Below are positions 13,828 to 21,727 of a stretch of DNA of 23,900 nucleotides, piece after piece. The notes under the pieces are model-generated. The model searched no databases. It was not told the DNA's origin and saw only the letters and a program-made list of their open reading frames with translations. The position numbers were made by a program, and so were the translations under genes. The DNA lies in assembly GCA_965368585.1 (NCBI GenBank), contig CBDUNM010000070.1, positions 1 to 23,900 of the forward strand, in the 5' to 3' direction. Numbering within the stretch: position 1 is the first letter of the stretch; the number at the start of each line of letters is the position of its first letter. The DNA comes from JARRQB01 sp965368585. GTDB lineage: Bacteria; Pseudomonadota; Gammaproteobacteria; Chromatiales; Chromatiaceae.

Positions 13828-14883
13828 ATGAGAAACGAATCACAGTCTGCACCGTCTGTCACGCGACCGGCCAGCTACGCCTGCACCATCCTGGCGCTGG
13901 CTGCTTGCGGCGTACTGCCCGCCTCGGCTGAGCGGAGCGGCATCGGGTTGTACATGGATCAGGACATGTTTGTTCCGACCAAGAGTACCGACCGGGACTA
14001 CACCATGGGCATCGGCGTGGAGTTCTTTGCCGACGAGGGCCCACTGTATCAACTGGATGGACTCGTGCGGAGGTTTGGCCGGCTGTTCAACTTTCCAGAA
14101 AACCGCACCAAGATCTACCGCAGCTATCTGCTCGGCTCGGTCACCTATACCCCGGAAGACCTCACCCGCACCGACCCGATCTTCGACGACCGCCCCTATG
14201 CCTCCATCGTCTATCTCGCCAACAAACGCATCGCAGCGGAAGGCGATCAGGCCGTGGGGGCGGAGTTTCTGGTGGGTCTGCTAGGGACCAATATCGCACA
14301 CACCGTGCAGGCGCAAATCCACCAATGGTGGCGCGACGCGACCGGCGAAATCGAGCCGGTCGATCCGCAGGGATGGAACAACCAGATCTCGGACGGCGGC
14401 GAGTTGACGGCGAGGTTCCGCTTCGTAAACTCGACCCTGTTGGATGTCTTGCCGCGCTCGCGGTACTGGGACCTTGCGTCGACCTGGGACGTCAGCCTGG
14501 GTTATCAGACCAACGCCAGTGTCGGGCTCTCCGCGCGGGCGGGCTGGCTCGGTTCGCCGTTCTGGAGCATTCCGTTCGACCCGATCAACCGCGGCAATTT
14601 CCTGCCTGCCGCCCGCGGTAATGAATTGTATCTGTGGGCGGCGGCGCGCGGCCGGGCAATCGGCTATGACGCGTTGCTGCAGGGGCAGTTTCGTGACAGC
14701 GTCTTTACTCTGGGCGGCAGCGACATAGAGCGTCTGGTGTGGGAGGGCGCACTGGGTGTGACGGGGTCCTGGGAGGGATTGCAGCTGACCTTGGCCTTGA
14801 ACGGCAAATCGGCCGAGACAAAGCTGACGGGTGCCCAGGACGAACACTACTGGGGCGGTCTGTACCTGAACTACCGGTTTTGA
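13828..14883 (+). CDS. LpxR/DUF2219-family outer-membrane protein (putative lipid A 3'-O-deacylase)
   Basis: LpxR enzymes remove the 3'-acyloxyacyl group of lipid A at the outer membrane. The 351-residue protein has a signal peptide (hydrophobic 18-31, PASA before residue 35), many alternating beta-barrel strands, and a C-terminal phenylalanine (LNYRF) typical of barrel insertion. Family motifs are visible: GLYMDQDMF with TDRDYTMGI (family form N-D-x-F and Y-T-x-G), FDDRPYASIVYL, and VQAQIHQWW with PQGWNNQI. The aspartate of the family N-D pair is replaced by a Q-D arrangement (D44-Q45-D46), so activity is not certain. I place the start at the ATG at 13828; a GTG at 13771 adds 19 residues ahead of the signal peptide. 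No strong ribosome site is visible at either. Confidence 0.82.
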   Translation: MRNESQSAPSVTRPASYACTILALAACGVLPASAERSGIGLYMDQDMFVPTKSTDRDYTMGIGVEFFADEGPLYQLDGLVRRFGRLFNFPENRTKIYRSYLLGSVTYTPEDLTRTDPIFDDRPYASIVYLANKRIAAEGDQAVGAEFLVGLLGTNIAHTVQAQIHQWWRDATGEIEPVDPQGWNNQISDGGELTARFRFVNSTLLDVLPRSRYWDLASTWDVSLGYQTNASVGLSARAGWLGSPFWSIPFDPINRGNFLPAARGNELYLWAAARGRAIGYDALLQGQFRDSVFTLGGSDIERLVWEGALGVTGSWEGLQLTLALNGKSAETKLTGAQDEHYWGGLYLNYRF

Positions 14884-14959
14884 TTTCGGTATCGATTAAC
14901 GTGTTCAGGGCGAGGCAATAACGGGCCATGATACCAAACGACGCGACAATCCGGCCCTG

Positions 14960-15928
14960 ATGACCGCCGGCGTATGCGTCTATCTGGGAGATGATCTTGC
15001 CCGCTACGCTTTCGGGCACGACCACCCGTTCGGCCCCGATCGCCTGACGGCTTTCCGGACCGAATTCGAGCGCCGAGGAACGGAGCGTTCCGTCGCGAAG
15101 ATTACCCCCGTCAAGGCGACGCTGGACGACCTGCGTGCTTTCCACACCGCCGATTACCTCGAGCTGCTGAGCGCCCAATCCGCGCGCGGCGAGGGTTTTC
15201 TCGACTACGGCGATACGCCCGCTTTCGAAGGCATACTGGAGGCCTCGCTGACGGTCGCCGGCAGCGTGCTGGATGGCGTCAGGCGCCTCATGGACGGCCG
15301 TTGCCGCCGCGTGTTCGTCCCGATTGCCGGCCTGCACCACGCACGGCGCGACGCCGCTGCTGGATTCTGCGCGGTCAACGATTGCGGTATCGCCATCGAA
15401 ACGCTCAAGCGCGACTACGGCCTGACCCGCATCGCTTATGTCGATGTCGACGCCCACCACGGCGACGGTGTGTTCTATGCGTTCGAGGGCGATGAACGGG
15501 TCATAGTGGTCGATTTCCACGAAGACGGTGATTATCTGTACCCGGGCACCGGCCGGGCGCACGAAACGGGTCGCGGCGCAGCCAAGGGCCTTAAACTCAA
15601 CATCCCCTTACCACCCGGCGCTGACGATACGCTGTTTTTCGAACTCTGGCCGAGTGCGGCAGCGTTTCTCACGCGCCTCGAGCCGGAGTTCATTGTATTT
15701 CAATCCGGCGCGGACAGTCTGCAAGGTGACCCCATCACCCATCTGCGCTTGTCTTCTGCGGCGCACGCACGGGTAGCTACCGACCTGTGTCGAATTGCCG
15801 ATCAGACAGCGCAAGGCCGCGTCCTGGCGCTAGGCGGCGGGGGTTACAACCGAGCGAATCTGGCCACGGCCTGGAATGATGTGGTCCAGTCCTTCGTCGA
15901 TGCCACGCCAGACACACGGTGCGACTAG
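14960..15928 (+). CDS. Histone-deacetylase-family zinc amidohydrolase (AcuC/HDAH-like)
   Basis: Bacterial members remove acetyl or related acyl groups from lysine, polyamines or small amides in the cytoplasm. The 322-residue enzyme keeps every catalytic element: the His pair H126-H127 in GLHHARRDAAAGFCAVND, zinc ligands D164 and H166 in VDVDAHHGDGV, the third ligand D252 in FQSGADSLQGDP, and the catalytic Tyr296 in GGGGYN. Opening GHDHPFGPDRL is the usual family start. Substrate cannot be told from sequence; there is no acs or acuAB partner nearby. It follows the LpxR-like gene after 76 nt. Its stop shares the palindrome CTAG with the convergent exporter permease. Confidence 0.93.
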   Translation: MTAGVCVYLGDDLARYAFGHDHPFGPDRLTAFRTEFERRGTERSVAKITPVKATLDDLRAFHTADYLELLSAQSARGEGFLDYGDTPAFEGILEASLTVAGSVLDGVRRLMDGRCRRVFVPIAGLHHARRDAAAGFCAVNDCGIAIETLKRDYGLTRIAYVDVDAHHGDGVFYAFEGDERVIVVDFHEDGDYLYPGTGRAHETGRGAAKGLKLNIPLPPGADDTLFFELWPSAAAFLTRLEPEFIVFQSGADSLQGDPITHLRLSSAAHARVATDLCRIADQTAQGRVLALGGGGYNRANLATAWNDVVQSFVDATPDTRCD

Positions 15929-16938
15929 TTCCAGCGGAACAAGACCGCGGATATACCCAAAAGCAGCCCCGTCAACGCCAGCAGGATACCGAGTTGGGGC
16001 AACACGTCGATAAAGCCGGCCCCGTCGAGCATGATGTGCCGCGCGGCATCGACCAGATGGGTGAGCGGCAGTATGTTGGCAATCGCTCGCGCGGCCGGAT
16101 TGACGCCTTCCAGGGAAAACCACACGCCGGACAGAATGAGTTGCGGCCACGACATCAGGTTGAGCAGACCGTCAGCGAGTTCTTCGGTACGCAGGCGCGT
16201 CGCGACCAGCAGGCCCACGGCGGTCAGGCAGGAAGCGCCGACTAGAAAGGTCAGGAACAGGAGCAGGTGCGAGCCGTTCATGGTGACGTCGATGAGGAAT
16301 CGGGCCGCTACGTAAACCAGTACCGTCACGCTCATCACCACCAGCAGCCGGGTAGCCACCTGGGCGGCCAGAAACTCGAAGGCGGTCAGCGGGGTGGCGT
16401 GCAGGCGCCGCAACACGCCGTTCTTGCGGTAGCGCACCACGACCCAGCCGACGCCCCATAGGCAGGAGAACATCACGTTCATGGCGAGCACGCCGGGGAG
16501 CAACCAGTCGGCGTAGCTGATGGCGCGCCCGGCGACGGATTCACGCACGGGAGCGGCAGGATCCGGTGTGGCGAAACTGCCCAGCAACAACTGCTCGACA
16601 ACGGCGCCTTGCGGCGAGTCGCTATTCACCCAGTATCTCGGCGCGCCGGTGAGATCCAGCAGCAGGTCGTACTGGTGGCGGCGCAGCTTTTCCAGCGCCG
16701 CGGGCAGGTCGTCGGCTGCAACGACGCGGATCTGGGGTATTTGCAGAAACGGCAACGCGGCGCGCTCACCGTGGACACCCACTTTGAACAGCGCATCGGG
16801 TTCGTCGGAGAATACGAAGGCGAACCCGGCGATGAGAAACAGCGGCATCAGGATGTTCCAGGTCAATGACGCCTTGTCGCGATAAAACTCCGGCAGGCGG
16901 GCGCGAAATACGGCAGCGAAACGACGCCACATCGTCAT
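15925..16938 (-). CDS. ABC-2 type exporter permease
   Basis: This is the membrane half of an ABC exporter (337 residues). One N-terminal membrane helix (about 27-43, WNILMPLFLIAGFAFVF) is followed by a periplasmic domain of about 100 residues and then five more hydrophobic segments, including WLLPGVLAMNVMFSCLWGVG and LPQLGILLALTGLLLGISAV. This is the ABC-2/YhhJ-like layout. Conserved marks are RYRKNGVLRRLHATPL, which couples to the ATPase, and MSWPQLILSGVWFSLE near the end. The ATG overlaps the ATPase stop by 4 nt (16935-16938), so the two are translated together. Substrate unknown; drug or lipid-linked export is possible. It could also have an ATG two codons later. Confidence 0.9.
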   Translation of the reverse strand: MTMWRRFAAVFRARLPEFYRDKASLTWNILMPLFLIAGFAFVFSDEPDALFKVGVHGERAALPFLQIPQIRVVAADDLPAALEKLRRHQYDLLLDLTGAPRYWVNSDSPQGAVVEQLLLGSFATPDPAAPVRESVAGRAISYADWLLPGVLAMNVMFSCLWGVGWVVVRYRKNGVLRRLHATPLTAFEFLAAQVATRLLVVMSVTVLVYVAARFLIDVTMNGSHLLLFLTFLVGASCLTAVGLLVATRLRTEELADGLLNLMSWPQLILSGVWFSLEGVNPAARAIANILPLTHLVDAARHIMLDGAGFIDVLPQLGILLALTGLLLGISAVLFRWN

Positions 16939-17816
16939 CCCCTCAATGCGTGTCCGGTGAGTTTGAGAAACAGATCTTCCAGGGTCGGCGATTCGATTCT
17001 CAATCCGTGCAGGGGAGCGCCCGCGCTATCCAACTGCGCCAGGGTCGAGGTCACGTCGTCGGTGAAGATCTCGATTTCGCCGTGACCTGAGGGCTGCGCG
17101 CCGGGTATCCGTCCGACATCGGCCAGTGCCTGGCGCGGCAGCCGAATGACCGAGGTGGGAAAGTGTTCGCCGAGCAGCTGCTTCGGCGGCCCTTCGGCAA
17201 TGATGCAGCCGTCGTCCATGATCGCGATCTGATCGCACAGTCGTTGCGCTTCTTCCATGTAGTGGGTCGTCAGGATGATCGTCTTGCCGTCGGCGCGAAT
17301 CGATTCGATCAAGCGCCAGAAATTGCGCCGCGATTGCGGGTCGAGGCCGGTCGTGGGCTCATCCAGAAAGAGCAGGGTCGGATCGTTGACTAGGGCAATA
17401 GCCAGCAGCAGGCGCTGGCGCTGCCCGCCGGACAGCTTGCGGGTGTCGCGATCGACAAAGGTACCGAGTTCGCATCTTTCCACCAGGGTCTCGAGCGCCA
17501 CGTGTTTGTCGTACAGCGCGGCGAACAGTTGCAGCGATTCCCTGACGGTCAGGAAATCCTGCAGCGAGGTGCTCTGGAATTGAATGCCGATTTCCTGTTT
17601 GAAGCGGTGATCCCTGGGCGCGCCGCGAAAGTGTATCTCGCCGCCGCTCGGGCTGATGATGCCTTCGAGCATCTCCAGCGTGGTGGTCTTGCCGGCACCG
17701 TTCGGGCCGAGCAGGCCGAAGCACTGGCCCCGGTCGACGCGGAAACCGATGCCCCGCACGGCCTCGACGTCGGCGTATGATTTTGACAGGTTGTTGACGC
17801 TGACCAGGGAAGACAT
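16935..17816 (-). CDS. ABC exporter ATPase subunit (DrrA/NatA-like)
   Basis: This is a 293-residue ABC ATPase that powers the adjacent permease. Motifs are intact: Walker A GPNGAGKT (37-44), Q-loop GIQFQSTSLQDF, signature KLSGGQRQRL, Walker B LLFLDEPTTGLDP and H-loop TTHYMEEAQRL. About 80 C-terminal residues after the nucleotide-binding domain end in SPTLEDLFLKLTG, a tail typical of the DrrA/CcmA-like exporter class. I chose the ATG at 17816, which opens the domain normally. A GTG at 17870 would add 18 unusual residues. Neither start has a clear ribosome site. It lies 72 nt after the SLOG-type gene on the same strand, so it could belong to that transcript or have its own promoter. Confidence 0.92.
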   Translation of the reverse strand: MSSLVSVNNLSKSYADVEAVRGIGFRVDRGQCFGLLGPNGAGKTTTLEMLEGIISPSGGEIHFRGAPRDHRFKQEIGIQFQSTSLQDFLTVRESLQLFAALYDKHVALETLVERCELGTFVDRDTRKLSGGQRQRLLLAIALVNDPTLLFLDEPTTGLDPQSRRNFWRLIESIRADGKTIILTTHYMEEAQRLCDQIAIMDDGCIIAEGPPKQLLGEHFPTSVIRLPRQALADVGRIPGAQPSGHGEIEIFTDDVTSTLAQLDSAGAPLHGLRIESPTLEDLFLKLTGHALRG

Positions 17817-17888
17817 GACGCGGACCGACGACTCGTTGCGGGTAAGCACGGCAAGATAGTCTATACGCACCGGCGCAAACAGGGGGAA

Positions 17889-18362
17889 TCAAGCGCCTTG
17901 CAGCAGGATCGCGATCGCCTCCCTGACGTAGGGATAGATGGCGGGTGAGTGACTGGCGCGCGGCCCTGCCACGTTGAGACGTTCGATCGCGTTCGATTCG
18001 ATGAACGCCCGTAACCCCTCCGCGGCCCTGCCGGTGGTGAGTTCCGCAGTGTCGATCAACAGATAGGGTCGGCGCAGTTCCAGACAGTACTTCAGGGTCA
18101 GTTCCGTTCCGCCGCTGGGTGTGCGTATACAGAACAGCACTGTGCCGTCGCTGTCGCGTACGTTGGCATGGGTGCGCCGGGCGTAGCCCGCACCGGCCAA
18201 TTCCACCAGCGGATATTGTTCGGGGACGGTGCCGTCTTCTGCCAAACGGCCCTCGGGACACCAGCCGCCACAGGGTGTATCGGCCGCCAGCGCGGCGTCG
18301 AGGGCGGCGCGGTCCGCGCCGGTCTGGCCGCCCGACACAATGGTCAGGGGTCTGTCTGCCAT
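17889..18362 (-). CDS. YpsA/SLOG-type Rossmann-fold protein (putative molybdenum-carrier family)
   Basis: This is a 157-residue protein of the family annotated in databases as putative molybdenum carrier (PF12694) and now seen as a permuted YpsA-like member of the SLOG (DprA/LOG) superfamily. Visible motifs are the glycine-rich IVSGGQTGADRAALDAAL near the start, GGWCPEGRLAEDG, DGTVLFC and the nucleotide-phosphate loop TPSGGTELTL. SLOG proteins bind or cleave nucleotide-derived ligands; a role in metal carriage is poorly supported. The ATG at 18362 lies 19 nt inside the 3' end of the AddA-like gene, so translation is probably coupled to it. No membrane or signal sequence. Ligand unknown. Confidence 0.85.
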   Translation of the reverse strand: MADRPLTIVSGGQTGADRAALDAALAADTPCGGWCPEGRLAEDGTVPEQYPLVELAGAGYARRTHANVRDSDGTVLFCIRTPSGGTELTLKYCLELRRPYLLIDTAELTTGRAAEGLRAFIESNAIERLNVAGPRASHSPAIYPYVREAIAILLQGA

Positions 18363-21300
18363 TCCCGCCACCCCGACAACAATGGAAAATACAACCCCAG
18401 GCGCAGCGGCCGGTGCTCGATTTGCCGCAGCAGGTTCGCGTAGGACTCGAGTTGTCGGCGGTAACGCTCGACTTCCCGGTCGAGGAACCGGTCGACATCG
18501 CTTCCCTGGTGATCGCTGGTCTTGTAGTCGATGATCCAGCGCACGCCGTCGTCGTCGACGAAGGTACGGTCGAGGATGTAGTGCTCGATGCCGTCCGCGC
18601 CCGCGCGGGACAAGGCGTATTCGACCCGATGTTCCCGGTGTGCGCCCAGAATCCAGCGGCCGCGCGGGTCGGCGAGGGTGTGGCGCAGCGCAGCCCGACA
18701 CCGCTCCGCGGCCGCGTCGAGCTCGCTGTCGACGACGCCCAGATTGGCAAGGCCGGTGCGGTAGGCGCGGACCGAGCCGTCGATCCGCGCTTCGTCCCAG
18801 TGCTCCAGGCCCTCTTGGACAATACGCTCCAGGCAGCGATGCACCAGGGTGCCGACGTGCCGGGCGGTTTGACCGGCCCAGTCGAACGGAATCCGGTCGA
18901 CCGCGTTCGCTGCCTCGGTCGGCTCGAGCGTGGGTGGCGGCGGGACCGGTGCGGGGCACGGCGGCAGCCAGTCCGCGGGCAACCGTTGCAGGCGGTTGGG
19001 GTCGCTCTCCGCCATCGCCGCCACGGGCGTTTCGCCCCCGGTGTTGACGGCAAATTCGTCCTTTACGGCCGGCCACAGACTATCCAAGAGTGAATTCCGC
19101 AACGGTTGAAATTCGCCGCTCACCGGATCTTGTTTGGCGTGCCCGAGCAAATGCAGGCGCCGTTTCGCGCGCGTCGCGGCGACATACAGCAGGCGTCCGT
19201 TTTCCAGTCTGGATTTGGCCTTGTCGAGCCGCCGCAGGTAGTTGTAAATCGGTTCGCCGGTGTCAAGCGGCGACTTGATTGGCGCCAGCAGCAGGTCCAG
19301 GTCGTCGCTGTCCGGATCGGGGAGTTCCATCCATTCCAACAGGGGTGAATCGTCGGCGCGCGGCGCCTTGCCAAGCCCGGGTAGGATGACGGTATCGAAT
19401 TCCAACCCTTTCGCCTTGTGCATGGTCATCAACTGGACGTGTTCGGGCGCCGTCGTATCAGCCGGCGCGTAGAGGCGCTGCAGCGCCTGGTCGAGGACCG
19501 CGAAGTCAGGGAGGTCGCCGGCCAAGCTCAGGTGCTCGACGAGATCGAAGTAGGCGCCGGCCGCGGCGCCGTCGGCCGCGTTGCGCAGTACGGCCTCGCC
19601 ACCCAAACCACGCCACACGCTCTCCAGCCATTGGCGCAGCGGCAGCCGGCGCCTCTGGGTCAGCGCGAGCGCGAGCGTCTCGGTGACGCGTCGCACCCGT
19701 AGGCGACCGGCGTTACTCGCTTGCCGGTCTGTCGCGGGATCCCGCAGGCGGTTCCAGATCGTATCATCACCACCTTCGCCGGCGACCACGAGCAGATCGT
19801 TCAGGGTCAGACCGCACCAGGGCGCGCGCAGGATACTCAGCCATGCGAGGCGGTCGGCGGGATGCAGCAGGGCGCGGGTCAGCGAGCGCAGGTCCTGCAC
19901 CACCGGGTGCGATCCCAGCGGCTCCAGATCCAGCGCTTGGAAATCGACTCCGGCGTGTCGCAACGCCGCGGCAATCGGCAGCAGATGCGATCGACTGCGC
20001 CCGAGGACGACCGTGGTGCCGTGGGGATGATGCTGTCGGGACTGGCGCACCAGATCGCACACCAACCGGGCTTCGGCGAGGTCGTCGCGTTCGGCATAGC
20101 CGTGCAGCGTGACCGCCGGCCGGTCCGCCGCGCCGCGGGCGGCCACCGACGCACTGTACGGCACCGCGCCGACCGAGGCGTTCGGTTGTCGCGGGAGCAC
20201 CTTGGGAAAGGTTGCATTGACCCACTCGACGATGCCGGCGTCGGAGCGGAAATTCGCCGCCAGCTGCAAGGGGTGCAGCGCGATACCGCCGATGCCCGCC
20301 TCCCGCGCCCGCAGATACAGACCGACTTCCGCCTCGCGAAAACCGTAGATGGACTGCATGGGGTCGCCCACCACGAACAGGGTCCGGCCATCGTCTCGCT
20401 GCCAGCCCGCGGTGAGCGCTTCGAGCAACTGGTACTGACCGCTGGAGGTATCCTGAAACTCGTCGGCCAGCACGTGCTTGATCCGGTAGTCGAGCGCCAG
20501 CGCGAGATCGGTCGGGGTGTCGCGGCTGCCCAGGGCCTGCAACGCGCGCAGATGGACTTCGGTGAAATCGACCTCGGCCTGTTCCTGGAAAACGACCTGT
20601 AGTTCGACCGCCGCACGGATCAGGATCTCGCGCAGCGCGCCCAGCAGTTCCCAGGCCTGGCCGGTCATGCGGTGCGGCGGCAGGTGCCTGGCTTCGGCGA
20701 GCGCCGCCACGAATTCCGGCTGGTGACTCAACTGCTCAATCAGGGCCGCGAACCGTTGTTTTGCTTCCTGCAAACCGGCCTTGCGCGCCGGGTCCCGCTC
20801 GCTCGACGGCGGCGGAAAGCCCAGCGAGGCATTGACCGTCTTGCGCAGCGACGGCGGGTCGTTCTTGGTAAGCACCAGGGTGGCCAGGGCGCACCATGCG
20901 TCCAGGTCGTCGACCTCCGGGCCGGGCAGGGCCGCCTGCGCGGCGAATGCCGTGAACGGATGGTCGGCCCCGTCGAGGTGCTGCGCGGCATAGTGTGCCA
21001 GCGCCGTCAGCTCCGGGACCAGTTCTCCGGGGCACAGTGCGCACAAGGTCCGCAAGTGCCGCTGCATCGCGTGCCGCAGACCCCGTTCGAGATCCTGACG
21101 CGAGTTCGGCGAAACGAGGTGGCGCAACCATTGTTCGCGGCGTCCCAGGAGTCCGGTCAACAGCGCGGCGAGTTTCGCCTGATCGTTGTCGAGATGCCGG
21201 AGCACGATGCTCAGCGGCTGTTGCAGATCGTGTTCGAGCGCCTCCAGGGTCCGTTGCGCCGCTGCCGCGTAGAGTTCGCTCGGGTCCTCCCGCGTGGCGG

Positions 21301-21727
21301 GGCTGGCGCCCAGTTCGGACAACAAGGGCAGCTGCCGGGTCAACGCGGCGCACAGGCTGTCGATGGTCTGGATGCGCAGCCGCGCCGGCGTCTCGGTCAG
21401 ACCCCAATGCTGCTGCCGGGCCCTGGTCAGTGCCGCGACCGCCAGATCCCAGGTCCGGGCGTGGTGCTCGACTTCGGGGCGCGGGCGCTCGGCGGCGGCG
21501 AGTGCCTGAAGGATTCGATCGCGCATCTCCGCGGCCGCCTTGCGGGTGAAGGTGATGGCCAGGATCTCTTCCGGATAATCCACGGTGCTCAACAGGCGCA
21601 GATAACGTTGCGTGATGAGTTCGGTCTTACCCGATCCGGCGGGCGCCTGCACGATAAAGGAGGCGGCCGGGTCCAGCGCCGTCAGTCGGGCCTGCCGATC
21701 GCTAGGCGTTGCGGGCAAATTACTCAT
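18344..21727 (-). CDS. AddA-like UvrD/RecB-family helicase-nuclease
   Basis: This is a two-enzyme protein of 1127 residues, likely resecting double-strand DNA ends for recombination with its AddB-like partner. Helicase motifs appear in order: Walker A QAPAGSGKTELI (28-35), motif Ia LAITFTRKAAAEM, motif II LADEFQDTSSGQYQ (near 421), motif III VVGDPMQSIYGFREAE, motif IV AANFRSD, motif V MTMHKAKGLEFDTVILPGL and motif VI LLYVAATRAKRRLHLL (near 848). The C-terminal PD-(D/E)xK nuclease has GTLVHRCLERI (near 960), ILDRTFVDDDG, the core WIIDYKTSD (near 1064) and YRRQLESYA, all needed residues being present. The ATG at 21727 overlaps the partner stop by 8 nt; an ATG at 21748 would add seven residues. 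Gene symbol left open because the pair is distinct from classical AddAB and RecBCD. Confidence 0.93.
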   Translation of the reverse strand: MSNLPATPSDRQARLTALDPAASFIVQAPAGSGKTELITQRYLRLLSTVDYPEEILAITFTRKAAAEMRDRILQALAAAERPRPEVEHHARTWDLAVAALTRARQQHWGLTETPARLRIQTIDSLCAALTRQLPLLSELGASPATREDPSELYAAAAQRTLEALEHDLQQPLSIVLRHLDNDQAKLAALLTGLLGRREQWLRHLVSPNSRQDLERGLRHAMQRHLRTLCALCPGELVPELTALAHYAAQHLDGADHPFTAFAAQAALPGPEVDDLDAWCALATLVLTKNDPPSLRKTVNASLGFPPPSSERDPARKAGLQEAKQRFAALIEQLSHQPEFVAALAEARHLPPHRMTGQAWELLGALREILIRAAVELQVVFQEQAEVDFTEVHLRALQALGSRDTPTDLALALDYRIKHVLADEFQDTSSGQYQLLEALTAGWQRDDGRTLFVVGDPMQSIYGFREAEVGLYLRAREAGIGGIALHPLQLAANFRSDAGIVEWVNATFPKVLPRQPNASVGAVPYSASVAARGAADRPAVTLHGYAERDDLAEARLVCDLVRQSRQHHPHGTTVVLGRSRSHLLPIAAALRHAGVDFQALDLEPLGSHPVVQDLRSLTRALLHPADRLAWLSILRAPWCGLTLNDLLVVAGEGGDDTIWNRLRDPATDRQASNAGRLRVRRVTETLALALTQRRRLPLRQWLESVWRGLGGEAVLRNAADGAAAGAYFDLVEHLSLAGDLPDFAVLDQALQRLYAPADTTAPEHVQLMTMHKAKGLEFDTVILPGLGKAPRADDSPLLEWMELPDPDSDDLDLLLAPIKSPLDTGEPIYNYLRRLDKAKSRLENGRLLYVAATRAKRRLHLLGHAKQDPVSGEFQPLRNSLLDSLWPAVKDEFAVNTGGETPVAAMAESDPNRLQRLPADWLPPCPAPVPPPPTLEPTEAANAVDRIPFDWAGQTARHVGTLVHRCLERIVQEGLEHWDEARIDGSVRAYRTGLANLGVVDSELDAAAERCRAALRHTLADPRGRWILGAHREHRVEYALSRAGADGIEHYILDRTFVDDDGVRWIIDYKTSDHQGSDVDRFLDREVERYRRQLESYANLLRQIEHRPLRLGLYFPLLSGWREWQTDP

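Noticed and set aside
13800..13830. Possible IscR-like site (ACTGACCGCTATTAGTATG) before the LpxR-like gene.
   Set aside because: The half-site spacing is one base too long and the halves are not symmetrical, so the match is poor compared with the site at 8875-8899.
17359..19053. 564-codon minus-strand frame spanning the ABC ATPase, SLOG and AddA ends.
   Set aside because: It crosses three well-supported genes in a different frame and is Arg/Pro-rich throughout, typical of a high-GC shadow.
18363..19076. In-frame upstream extension of the SLOG-type gene (238 extra residues).
   Set aside because: The extension is the AddA-like nuclease domain read in another frame; the family begins at MADRPLTIVSGG.
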